NCBI GenBank assembly: GCA_028281075.1
Contig: JANQKO010000079.1
Coordinates: 1-25,802, forward strand
Source of the DNA: Alphaproteobacteria bacterium
Lineage (GTDB): Bacteria; Pseudomonadota; Alphaproteobacteria; GCA-2731375
DNA length: 25,802 nt
Reading direction: 5' to 3'
A program made the translations under genes and the position numbers. The notes under the pieces were generated by a model. That model searched no databases. It saw only the letters and a program-made list of their open reading frames with translations, and was not told the DNA's origin. This document shows, piece by piece, positions 1 through 6,601 of the stretch. The stretch's first letter is position 1, and the number at the start of each line of letters is the position of its first letter.

Positions 1-926
1 AGGCCCAGGCTGGCGCGGCCGCCGACATGGCAGGTCTCGCCGATCGCCAGCAGCGGCAGGTAGGGCGTCAGGTCGCCTTCCAGCAGCAGCCGCCCGACCA
101 TGCCGGCCATCGGGATGCGCCGGCCGTCCTGGCGCGCCGACCGGCGGTCCCACCGCGCCGGCCGCAGATCGTCGTCATGGAACCGCAGGTGCCGGGCGCC
201 GTCGATCAGGGCGCCCCAGTCGGCCTCGGCGCGGCAATCCTGCCAGCGCGCCATCAGGCTGACCCGCTGGGCCAGGCGTGCCATCAGGTTCCCGCTGCCG
301 CCGATCAGCCAGCGGCCCGAGCGGCTGGCATAGGGCGTTTCGAACTCCACCAGCGCCAGTCGCGCCCGCGCCGGCACCGCCACGCGCTCGACCGCCTCGG
401 CGTGCCAGTCGCCGGGCGCCGGCCTGATCGCCGGCCCCGGACCCAGCCCCCGCGCCAGGCCCCGGCGCAGGCCCTCGGCGACCGGTTCCAGCAGGTCGGT
501 GGCAAAGCCGATCAGAGTCAGCGTCAGGCGCAGGTATGCGCCGTCCTCGCGCACCGCCAGGACACCGGGGCGTGGGATCTCCAGTCGGCCGGTCAGGCGC
601 ACGCCCGGACCGAACAGCACGGCCAGCGCTGCCGCCGCGCCGGAGTCGCGGTCCGCCAGGTCGCGCAGGGCCTGGCCCAGCGCGCCGCGTACCTGCCCCG
701 CCAGGCGCGGGCCCCCGCGCAGGCCGGGCGGCCGCCGGCATCGGACCGTCACCAGGTAGTGGAACCAGCGCGCCGGCAGGTCGGCCAGCGCCACCGCCGC
801 CGCCGGCCGCAGCAGGCGTTGCCGGATCGCCTCGGACAGGGCCGGCGGATCGGCCGCCGCGCCGGTGCCCGCGCCGGTCATGGCCGGCGGGGTGGTGGCC
901 TGCTGTCCCATTTGCGGTTCGGTCAT
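1..926 (-). CDS. cas6: Cas6-family CRISPR RNA endoribonuclease (3' end beyond window)
   Basis: About 308 codons are visible, read leftwards from an ATG at 926; the C-terminus lies beyond base 1. Cas6 cuts pre-crRNA within the repeat to give crRNAs with an 8-nt 5' handle. The call rests on the C-terminal part: near residue 270 there is an RIPMAGMVGRLLLEGDL stretch, followed by LLAIGETCHVGGRASLGL, which matches the Gly-rich Cas6 C-terminal signature (usually LGxxxHVGKGxxxGLG). The N-terminal 40 residues are Ala/Pro/Thr rich and look like a loose extension; the fold appears to begin near WFHYLVTVR. GGAGG lies about 15 bases before the ATG, further than usual. The gene diverges from array 1. Both arrays share the same repeat hairpin, so one Cas6 could process both. 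The 312-aa open frame on the other strand is a GC-bias shadow. Confidence 0.85.
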   Translation of the reverse strand, partial: MTEPQMGQQATTPPAMTGAGTGAAADPPALSEAIRQRLLRPAAAVALADLPARWFHYLVTVRCRRPPGLRGGPRLAGQVRGALGQALRDLADRDSGAAAALAVLFGPGVRLTGRLEIPRPGVLAVREDGAYLRLTLTLIGFATDLLEPVAEGLRRGLARGLGPGPAIRPAPGDWHAEAVERVAVPARARLALVEFETPYASRSGRWLIGGSGNLMARLAQRVSLMARWQDCRAEADWGALIDGARHLRFHDDDLRPARWDRRSARQDGRRIPMAGMVGRLLLEGDLTPYLPLLAIGETCHVGGRASLG

Positions 927-1226
927 TGCGCTATTCTGCGCCCTCCGGGCGCCGTCTGCCAATAGCCATGGTTGAAAAAACTACGTCAAGCACCGCTCTG
1001 CGTTGGTGGCCTGCGCCGGTGGAACGACGCGCCCGATCGGCGCCGTAGATCGGTTGGCGGGATGCATGCCATGTGGAAGTTTTCTTATCTTATTGAATAA
1101 TATATAATTTTCTTCGGTGTCCATGGATGGAAATCTGGAAAACTGGCCAAGATCGATGCGAAATGCAATCGCCTTGTGGATCGGTAAGCGAAAGATTGTT
1201 GTTGACGAGCGGCTTGTGGCGATGGA
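927..1226 (+). promoter_or_regulatory. Leader of CRISPR array 1 and divergent cas6 promoter region
   Basis: No gene is seen here. The stretch 1078-1120 is strikingly AT-rich compared with its surroundings and contains TATAAT at 1103-1108 on the plus strand, a candidate -10 box for pre-crRNA transcription; the matching -35 (TTTTCT, 17 bases upstream) is poor. The same AT-rich block could serve cas6 on the other strand. TTGTTGACG at 1199-1207 recurs at the same distance from the first repeat in the array 2 leader. The last ten bases before the first repeat (1217-1226, TGGCGATGGA) reappear at the end of spacer 20. Leader identity fits the repeat orientation and the decayed repeats at the opposite end. 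Confidence 0.65.
1199..1207 (+). promoter_or_regulatory. Conserved leader motif TTGTTGACG (array 1)
   Basis: The motif TTGTTGACG sits 19 bases before the first 37-bp repeat, exactly as in the array 2 leader (5604-5612). Flanking sequence is only weakly conserved, so this short element at fixed distance is a candidate leader-anchoring site for the RT-Cas1/Cas2 integrase or a bound host factor. Confidence 0.45.
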
Positions 1227-1702
1227 GGCTGAAGGCCTTCCCGCTTTAGACGCGGATTGAGACCTGTCGTCGTTCTCGATCTGGTCCGGCCCGCGACCGG
1301 TCAGAAGGCTGAAGGCCTTCCCGCTTTAGACGCGGATTGAGACACGCCGGGCTGGTGCAGAACGCCCATCCCGTGAAAGGCTGAAGGCCTTCCCGCTTTA
1401 GACGCGGATTGAGACGCACGCGCTCCTGCTGGAGCGCGGCACGGGTGGCGTGGCTGAAGGCCTTCCCGCTTTAGACGCGGATTGAGACGAGGTCGATGGG
1501 CGCGACGGAATTGAAGCTCTTGGGCTGAAGGCCTTCCCGCTTTAGACGCGGATTGAGACGCGCAGAGGCCAGGAGCCGTTCCAGAAGTGAATCGGCTGAA
1601 GGCCTTCCCGCTTTAGACGCGGATTGAGACGCGCGGGTGACTTCATCCCGATCAGCCTTCGACCCGGCTGAAGGCCTTCCCGCTTTAGACGCGGATTGAG
1701 AC

Positions 1703-1726
1703 TTCATGGTCCTTGCGGACCATGAA
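1703..1726 (+). repeat. Perfect 10-bp inverted repeat filling the leader-side end of spacer 7
   Basis: TTCATGGTCC at 1703-1712 and its exact reverse complement at 1717-1726 enclose a 4-base loop. The left arm starts at the very first base of the spacer. The spacer is about 46 bases long; removing the left arm plus loop leaves 32-33 bases, the normal spacer length. Confidence 0.9.
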
Positions 1727-2578
1727 GCCCTGGCCGTCATAGAAGTTGAGCTGAAGGCCTTCCCGCTTTAGACGCGGATTGAGACTTTTGCCAGCCCCTA
1801 AAGGGCTCGCCTAGCGTGAGGGCTGAAGGCCTTCCCGCTTTAGACGCGGATTGAGACTCGGCGTCCGCACGCTCGCCATTGACCGACGCAACGGCTGAAG
1901 GCCTTCCCGCTTTAGACGCGGATTGAGACGAATGTCGTCGACATTCACTTCACCATCGTAGGGCTGAAGGCCTTCCCGCTTTAGACGCGGATTGAGACTG
2001 CCGCCGTGACGGCCCGAATGCCCGGGCTACGGCTGAAGGCCTTCCCGCTTTAGACGCGGATTGAGACGCAGCCTTAAACTCCATCGTACGCACCACACCC
2101 GGGGCTGAAGGCCTTCCCGCTTTAGACGCGGATTGAGACCTAGCTCCGATTCGGAGTACGACAGATCGGCCATGGCTGAAGGCCTTCCCGCTTTAGACGC
2201 GGATTGAGACGTCACGAGACTCACGCCCAGGCAAATCGCGAGAGGCTGAAGGCCTTCCCGCTTTAGACGCGGATTGAGACGTCGACGCTTACCCCGTGGT
2301 CCTCGTCGTAGAGGAGGCTGAAGGCCTTCCCGCTTTAGACGCGGATTGAGACCCCTGCTTCGCCGTCAGCCTGCTGCTTTCGGTCCTCAGGCTGAAGGCC
2401 TTCCCGCTTTAGACGCGGATTGAGACTTCCGGGGTCAAGGCGTCCACCCGTTCGATGTAGGCTGAAGGCCTTCCCGCTTTAGACGCGGATTGAGACAACG
2501 CCGTTCGGCGGGTCGTACTTGCCCTCGGCGGCGTCGCGCTGGGCTGAAGGCCTTCCCGCTTTAGACGCGGATTGAGAC

Positions 2579-2610
2579 CTGAACAAGACCTCGTCATAGG
2601 TCTTGTTCAG
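2579..2610 (+). repeat. Perfect 13-bp inverted repeat filling the leader-side end of spacer 19
   Basis: CTGAACAAGACCT at 2579-2591 and its exact reverse complement at 2598-2610 enclose a 6-base loop. The left arm starts at the first base of the spacer. This is the longest spacer of the array (56 bases); removing the left arm and loop leaves 37 bases, a normal length. As crRNA the guide would fold on itself. Confidence 0.95.
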
Positions 2611-2993
2611 GCTGACGCTGGTCGATTGCGCGAAGGCTGAAGGCCTTCCCGCTTTAGACGCGGATTGAGACTCGGCGATCAGGGCCTCGACGTCGCTGGC
2701 GATGGAGGCTGAAGGCCTTCCCGCTTTAGACGCGGATTGAGACAAGTTCACTCTCCTGGGTAGTACCGCCAGGAGGAGGCTGAAGGCCTTCCCGCTTTAG
2801 ACGCGGATTGAGACATTCCCCGACGGCGTAGAAGGCCCACGTGGTTTGGCTGAAGGCCTTCCTGCTTTAGACGCGGATTGAGACGCCGGAACTGAGACCG
2901 TGGAGGTACCCCGCGTCCAGGCTGAAGGCCTTCCCGCTTTAGACGCGGATTGAGACGTTGGCGTCCGGGAGGTCGGTGCCCGCGAGGCCGGGG

Positions 2994-3029
2994 GCCCGAG
3001 GGCTTCCCGCTTTGGATGCTGATCGCGAC
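2994..3029 (+). repeat. Decayed terminal repeat of array 1
   Basis: This 36-base segment matches the array 1 repeat at about 27 of 36 positions, including GGCTTCCCGCTTT in place of GGCCTTCCCGCTTT, and ends in GAC. It follows the last intact repeat at spacer distance (37 bases). A decayed last repeat marks the trailer end, confirming that the leader is on the left. Confidence 0.8.
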
Positions 3030-3074
3030 GACGTTTGCAGCGGCGCGCGGGTGAAAGGCAAAATGGCTGGACGG

Positions 3075-3108
3075 ACCCGCGTTCCCCACAGTGGATGCGG
3101 ATCGACAT
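3075..3108 (+). repeat. Possible second, more eroded repeat
   Basis: A TTCCC...GGATGCGGATCG pattern lies roughly one repeat-spacer unit past the decayed repeat at 2994-3029. It shares the substitutions GAT for GAC and GATC for GATT with that copy and with the decayed repeat of array 2 at 6276-6311. The 5' half is not recognisable. Confidence 0.4.
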
Positions 3109-3167
3109 GGTTGTTTATTGCGGCCGCGCGGCCCACGTCGCCGGCCGCCGGCGTGGCGGCCCTGTGC

Positions 3168-3455
3168 TCAGACCAGGTAGTAGTCCTGCTCCTCGGCCAG
3201 CGGCACCCCGCCAAAGGTCAGACAGCGCGGCCGGGCATGGCGGCTGACGGCATAGACCCGCAGGCTGTCGCCCGGCCCCATCTCGCCGCGAACCCGCGCC
3301 GCCAGCCAGGCCGTCTCGCGTTCGCTGAGGGTGGCCTCGAACACGCTCTGCTGCACCCGGGCGGCCCGGTCTTCCAGCAGCGTGGCGATGCGCCGCCGCC
3401 GCCGGTCGTCGGCGATGTCGTAGCTGAACACCATCAGCATGCGTGTCGCGGCCAT
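3168..3455 (-). CDS. cas2: Cas2, CRISPR adaptation protein
   Basis: The product is 95 aa, the usual Cas2 length. It starts MAATRMLMVFSYDIADDRRR, with the first-strand pattern ending in YD (Asp13 is the conserved acidic residue) followed by a basic helix; RVQQSVFEATLSERE is the second typical Cas2 block (usual form VQxSVFE). Cas2 dimers bridge two Cas1 dimers in the spacer integrase. The gene lies 15 bases downstream of the RT-cas1 stop on the same strand, so the two are almost certainly cotranscribed. It is transcribed towards array 1, whose trailer region (3030-3167) separates them. Confidence 0.97.
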   Translation of the reverse strand: MAATRMLMVFSYDIADDRRRRRIATLLEDRAARVQQSVFEATLSERETAWLAARVRGEMGPGDSLRVYAVSRHARPRCLTFGGVPLAEEQDYYLV

Positions 3456-3470
3456 GTCCGTTCCGGTCCG

Positions 3471-5465
3471 TCAGTAGTCCATGACATAGGGGCTGTATGG
3501 CGCGTCGCCCTCGACGTGGTGGGCATAGGCCTGCACCTGCTCGGCCATCAGCCCCCGCCAGCGGACCCGGTCGCCGCTGCGCGGGCTCTTGACCGGCCGG
3601 TCCAGCCGGGCCTCGTAGCCGCGGATCACGGCCCGGGTGCCGTCGCGGTCGATGCGGCAGGTGTGCGGATCGGGCCGTTCGAACATGTCCGGCGCCAGCA
3701 TCCGGTTGTTGAACAGGTAGACCGCCAGTCCGTCGGCCAGCGGCGCCCGGAATTCCTCGATCAGGTCCGAGATGCAAGCCGGTGACCCGTCCCGCGCCGC
3801 GTGCAGGGCGCCGAATCCCGGATGCAGGCCATGGCGCGCCGCCAGCACGGCAAGGTCGCGGTAGAGCAGTGACGACAGGAACGAGATCACCAGGTTGACC
3901 GGGTCCGGCGGCGGTCGGCGCCGCCGTCGGTCCAGGGCCCAGCCATGGTTCAACATGCGCCCCAGCGCCGGCCAGTAGAGTGCCGCGGCGGCGCCCTCCA
4001 GGCCCAGCAGGGCCGGCACGTCGTCGGCCAGCGGCAGTTTTCGGATCAGCCGGTTGAGCCGCGTCAGTCCGGCGGCCGCCTCCGGGTCCTTGCGCCGGCG
4101 GTTCAGCCGCCGCACCAGGGCCCGCTGGTTGCGCAGCCGGCCGTCGACGATGCGCCGCGCCAGGTCCCGCCGCAGGTCCGGATCCAGAGCGTGCCGGGCC
4201 TGCGCCAGGTGCCGGCCGGCGCGCGGCTCGTCCGGGCCGCGCACGGTGCCGATGGTGGCGCCCCGGCCGTCGACATAGACCACCTCGCGTCCGGTCGCCA
4301 TGGCATGCCGCAGCGCCGCCTCGGTCGCGCCGGTGCCGGGGTAGAGCTCGATCCGCTGAACCGCGCGCCAGGGCAGCGCCAGCAGTTCCGGCAGCCGGCC
4401 GGGATCGCTCTCGGCATCGACCACGGACTCCCGGTCGCGAACGACGAAGGCGTCGTTGCGGCGGTCCAGCAGGCGGCCCTGTTCGGTCACGTAGAGCACG
4501 CGGAAGCGCGGCGCCGGCGCGGCCGACGGCGGTATTGCCGCCTCGACATCGTCCGCCGCGCGCCAGGGCGGCAGGGCCGGCCGCCGCAGCGCGTCGGTGG
4601 CGGCCGTCAGCGTGTCGTCCTCACCGTCGTCCGCCAGTTCGCGCAGCACCAGCGAGCGCACGAACAGATGCCCCAGGAACCGGAAGCCCTGCGCGAAGGG
4701 CACGATGCGGGTCTTCTCCGGATGCAGCCGCAGGCCATGCTCGGCCAGCAGGTCCGCCATGCGCCGCCGGGCCGCTTCCGCCCGGGCCTCGCTGCGGCAG
4801 AGCAGGACGAAATCGTCGGCGAAGCGCACCAGGCGCACGCCGCGCCGGGCGATCGCCTCGTCCACCGCGTCGAGATAGATGTTGGCCAGCAGCGGCGACA
4901 GCGGGCTGCCCTGGGGCAGGCCGCGGCCATGTTCGGAGAAGTTCTCCAGCCACAGGCCGATCAGGTCCAGCATCGGCCTGTCGGGCACCAGGGGCTCCAG
5001 CTTGGCCAGCAGCAGGTCGTGCGGCACGCTGTCGAAATAGCGCTCGATATCGCCGTCCACGACCCAGGTATAGCCCTCGCGCCGGTGCCGGGCGACGCGC
5101 CGGACCGCGTCCATCACCGAACGGCCGGCGCGGTAGGCGAAGCTGTCATCGGCCATCTCGGGATCCAGCCGTGGCGTCAGGACGGCGGCGGCGGCCGACT
5201 GCGCGACACGGTCACGCACGCAGGGAATGGCCAGCCAGCGCAGGCCGTCGCCGTCCTTCGGGATGCCGACGGCGCGTAGCGGTCCCGGTCGATACGTGCC
5301 GGCGGCCAGGGTCCGTTGCAGGCGGGTCAGGCGCGGCGCCAGTCCCTGCGCGAAGACCTCGATCGTCACCCCGTCGCCGCCGGGCCCGCCACTGTTGGCG
5401 CGCACCTTGTGCCAGCCGTCTTCCAGCGTGGCCAGGCGCGTCAGCTCGTCGAAAAGCCGTCCCAT
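3471..5465 (-). CDS. cas1: Reverse transcriptase-Cas1 fusion protein
   Basis: The 664-aa protein has a group II intron-like reverse transcriptase in residues 1 to about 275 and Cas1 in about 320-664. RT landmarks are VVDGDIERYFDSVP (catalytic Asp137, near motif A), RGLPQGSPLSPLLANIYLD at 181-199, the FADD box (Asp217, Asp218) after VR, LHPEKTRIV at 247 and FRFLGHLF at 261. FADD replaces the commoner YADD. Cas1 landmarks are LLGLEGAAAALYW (Glu490), GLHPGFGALH (His555) and SDLIEEFRAPLAD (Asp567), which match the Glu-His-Asp metal triad, so both active sites look intact. Such fusions can acquire spacers from RNA as well as DNA (known for other RT-Cas1 systems). AAGG lies ten bases before the ATG. 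No Cas6 domain is fused at the N-terminus, unlike some relatives. Confidence 0.97.
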   Translation of the reverse strand: MGRLFDELTRLATLEDGWHKVRANSGGPGGDGVTIEVFAQGLAPRLTRLQRTLAAGTYRPGPLRAVGIPKDGDGLRWLAIPCVRDRVAQSAAAAVLTPRLDPEMADDSFAYRAGRSVMDAVRRVARHRREGYTWVVDGDIERYFDSVPHDLLLAKLEPLVPDRPMLDLIGLWLENFSEHGRGLPQGSPLSPLLANIYLDAVDEAIARRGVRLVRFADDFVLLCRSEARAEAARRRMADLLAEHGLRLHPEKTRIVPFAQGFRFLGHLFVRSLVLRELADDGEDDTLTAATDALRRPALPPWRAADDVEAAIPPSAAPAPRFRVLYVTEQGRLLDRRNDAFVVRDRESVVDAESDPGRLPELLALPWRAVQRIELYPGTGATEAALRHAMATGREVVYVDGRGATIGTVRGPDEPRAGRHLAQARHALDPDLRRDLARRIVDGRLRNQRALVRRLNRRRKDPEAAAGLTRLNRLIRKLPLADDVPALLGLEGAAAALYWPALGRMLNHGWALDRRRRRPPPDPVNLVISFLSSLLYRDLAVLAARHGLHPGFGALHAARDGSPACISDLIEEFRAPLADGLAVYLFNNRMLAPDMFERPDPHTCRIDRDGTRAVIRGYEARLDRPVKSPRSGDRVRWRGLMAEQVQAYAHHVEGDAPYSPYVMDY

Positions 5466-5631
5466 CGTGATGTTACCTTGTGGAAATTCGATAACATATT
5501 GAAACTGCGATATAATAGTAGGGAGTTTTTCGATGATAGCAGGTGTATCGCCATGGGGGTTCGAAAATGACCTCGATTCCGTGGAAGGAGGTGTGAATCG
5601 TCTTTGTTGACGCGGGCGATACAGAAGGTAC
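5466..5631 (+). promoter_or_regulatory. Leader of CRISPR array 2 and divergent RT-cas1 promoter region
   Basis: No gene is seen. The part 5484-5535 is AT-rich and contains TATAAT at 5511-5516 on the plus strand, a good -10 box; the best -35 candidate (TTCGAT, 18 bases upstream) is weak. TTGTTGACG at 5604-5612 repeats the array 1 leader motif, again 19 bases before the first 37-bp repeat. The AT-rich block may also hold the RT-cas1 promoter on the minus strand (TATTAT near 5511 in reverse). Confidence 0.6.
5604..5612 (+). promoter_or_regulatory. Conserved leader motif TTGTTGACG (array 2)
   Basis: This nine-base element is identical to 1199-1207 and stands at the same 19-base distance from the first repeat, although the rest of the two leaders is largely different. 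It is a candidate binding or anchoring site for spacer integration. Confidence 0.45.
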
Positions 5632-6239
5632 CCTGGAAGGCATCACCGCTTTAGACGCGGATTGAGACTCCGAATCGACGGAACTGGTGCGGACGTTGAC
5701 GCCCTGGAAGGCATCACCGCTTTAGACGCGGATTGAGACAAGTTCTGGCCCCTGACCAGCACGGCCACCGGACCTGGAAGGCATCACCGCTTTAGACGCG
5801 GATTGAGACCAAGCGTACTCGGGTACCCCCTTCGGGTCGACTTTCCCTGGAAGGCATCACCGCTTTAGACGCGGATTGAGACCCCTCGGTGGGCACGATC
5901 GTTTTTTGCCGTTCGAGACCTGGAAGGCATCACCGCTTTAGACGCGGATTGAGACCTCGAAGAAGCCGTGGCTGTGTTCCAGGATAGCGCCTGGAAGGCA
6001 TCACCGCTTTAGACGCGGATTGAGACCCCGGTTTCAAGATCGTAGACGACGGCGAGGTCGGCCTGGAAGGCATCACCGCTTTAGACGCGGATTGAGACCC
6101 GCACTGCGCAAATCACAGCGGCCAACGGGCCTGCCTGGAAGGCATCACCGCTTTAGACGCGGATTGAGACACTCGGTCTGGATGCGAAACACGATCCAGC
6201 CGTCTGGAAGGCATCACCGCTTTAGACGCGGATTGAGGT
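5632..6239 (+). CRISPR. CRISPR array 2: 9 repeats of 37 bp, 8 spacers
   Basis: The repeat begins CCTGGAAGGCATCA and continues CCGCTTTAGAC and GCGGATTGAGAC. It is identical to the array 1 repeat over the last 23 bases (hairpin plus handle) and diverges in the first part; about 30 of 36 positions agree overall. Spacers are 32-36 bases. The last repeat ends GAGGTC instead of GAGAC and lacks the first C, as expected of a trailer-end repeat. Spacer 4 (5883-5918) contains a run of six T. Spacer 8 holds CTGGAT and ATCCAG as a 6-bp inverted repeat. The array reads towards the effector operon. Confidence 0.98.
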
Positions 6240-6275
6240 CCGCTGAGGCTCTGGCACGGCAGCGTGACCCTGCCC

Positions 6276-6311
6276 GATGAGGCATTCCCGCGTCCAATGC
6301 GGATCGTAAAC
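6276..6311 (+). repeat. Decayed terminal repeat of array 2
   Basis: This segment lies 36 bases after the last intact repeat and retains GAGGCATTCCCGC and ATGCGGATC, ending AAAC. Its TTCCCGC resembles the array 1 repeat more than the array 2 repeat (which has CACCGC), and it shares two substitutions with the decayed repeats of array 1. Confidence 0.65.
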
Positions 6312-6374
6312 TTGGTTGCGACGTGGCGATTGCTTGACCGGAATGTGTTACGCCATGGCGGTCTGCGGCCTGGA

Positions 6375-6397
6375 CCCGGCACGGGAAACATGCCGGG
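6375..6397 (+). terminator. Hairpin downstream of array 2, possible terminator
   Basis: CCCGGCA at 6375-6381 pairs exactly with TGCCGGG at 6391-6397 across nine bases. No T run follows, so it is only a weak candidate for a Rho-independent terminator; it may simply separate the array transcript from the cas10 operon. Confidence 0.3.
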
Positions 6398-6455
6398 CCG
6401 TGGCTGGCTGCTACTGCAATAACGGTGGTATGTGGGGAAAATCCCGCAACCGTTC

Positions 6456-6485
6456 TTGACTTCGAAACGTACCATGCGTTTTGAT
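6456..6485 (+). promoter_or_regulatory. Candidate sigma-70 promoter for the cas10 operon
   Basis: TTGACT (6456-6461) is followed after 18 bases by TTTGAT (6480-6485), leaving about 115 bases to the cas10 start. The match is moderate. No other good promoter is seen in 6312-6590, a stretch otherwise without features. Confidence 0.3.
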
Positions 6486-6601
6486 GGTGGAACAACCTGT
6501 GCGGGCGTCGAACGCTCGCCGGCACTGGCGAAAGAACTCCGGTTTGGAGGCATGGCCACGGTGGTGTCGCCCCGGCGACGCCGTCCATTGGGGAGGCGGC
6601 A

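Larger units (their letters stand above)
1227..2956 (+). CRISPR. CRISPR array 1: 24 repeats of 37 bp, 23 spacers
   Basis: The repeat begins GGCTGAAGGCCTTC, continues CCGCTTTAGAC and ends GCGGATTGAGAC. Repeats are nearly identical; the repeat at 2848-2884 has one C-to-T change (TTCCTGC), and the first G is missing before 1750. Within the repeat CCGC pairs with GCGG across a 7-base loop, and cutting just after that stem would leave the handle ATTGAGAC, typical of type III and I-B repeats; this sets the plus-strand reading direction. Most spacers are 32-37 bases. Four are longer: spacer 1 (about 43), spacer 7 (about 46), spacer 18 (45) and spacer 19 (56). Several spacers hold perfect inverted repeats. 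The leader is on the left and a decayed repeat lies on the right at 2994-3029. Short open frames through the array are artefacts of the repeat. Confidence 0.98.

Noticed and set aside
27..965. 312-aa open frame on the plus strand over cas6
   Set aside because: Arg/Gln/Ala/Pro-rich translation without domain pattern; antisense shadow of the cas6 frame caused by high GC.
1264..1306. Spacer 1 of array 1 as another snap-back product
   Set aside because: It is over-long, but no inverted repeat of convincing length lies at its leader-side edge.
1471..3214. Minus-strand open frames of 60-110 aa with repeated LNPRLKREGLQP or SQSASKAGRPSA blocks, resembling a repeat protein
   Set aside because: The blocks are translations of the CRISPR repeat itself.
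3945..5279. 444-aa plus-strand open frame opposite RT-cas1
   Set aside because: Low-complexity translation; the minus frame carries complete RT and Cas1 motifs.
5883..5918. Spacer 4 of array 2 with TTTTTT as an internal terminator
   Set aside because: The preceding CGATCG palindrome is too short for a stable stem.
6020..6280. 86-aa frame with repeated GRHHRFRRGLR
   Set aside because: Translation of the array 2 repeat.
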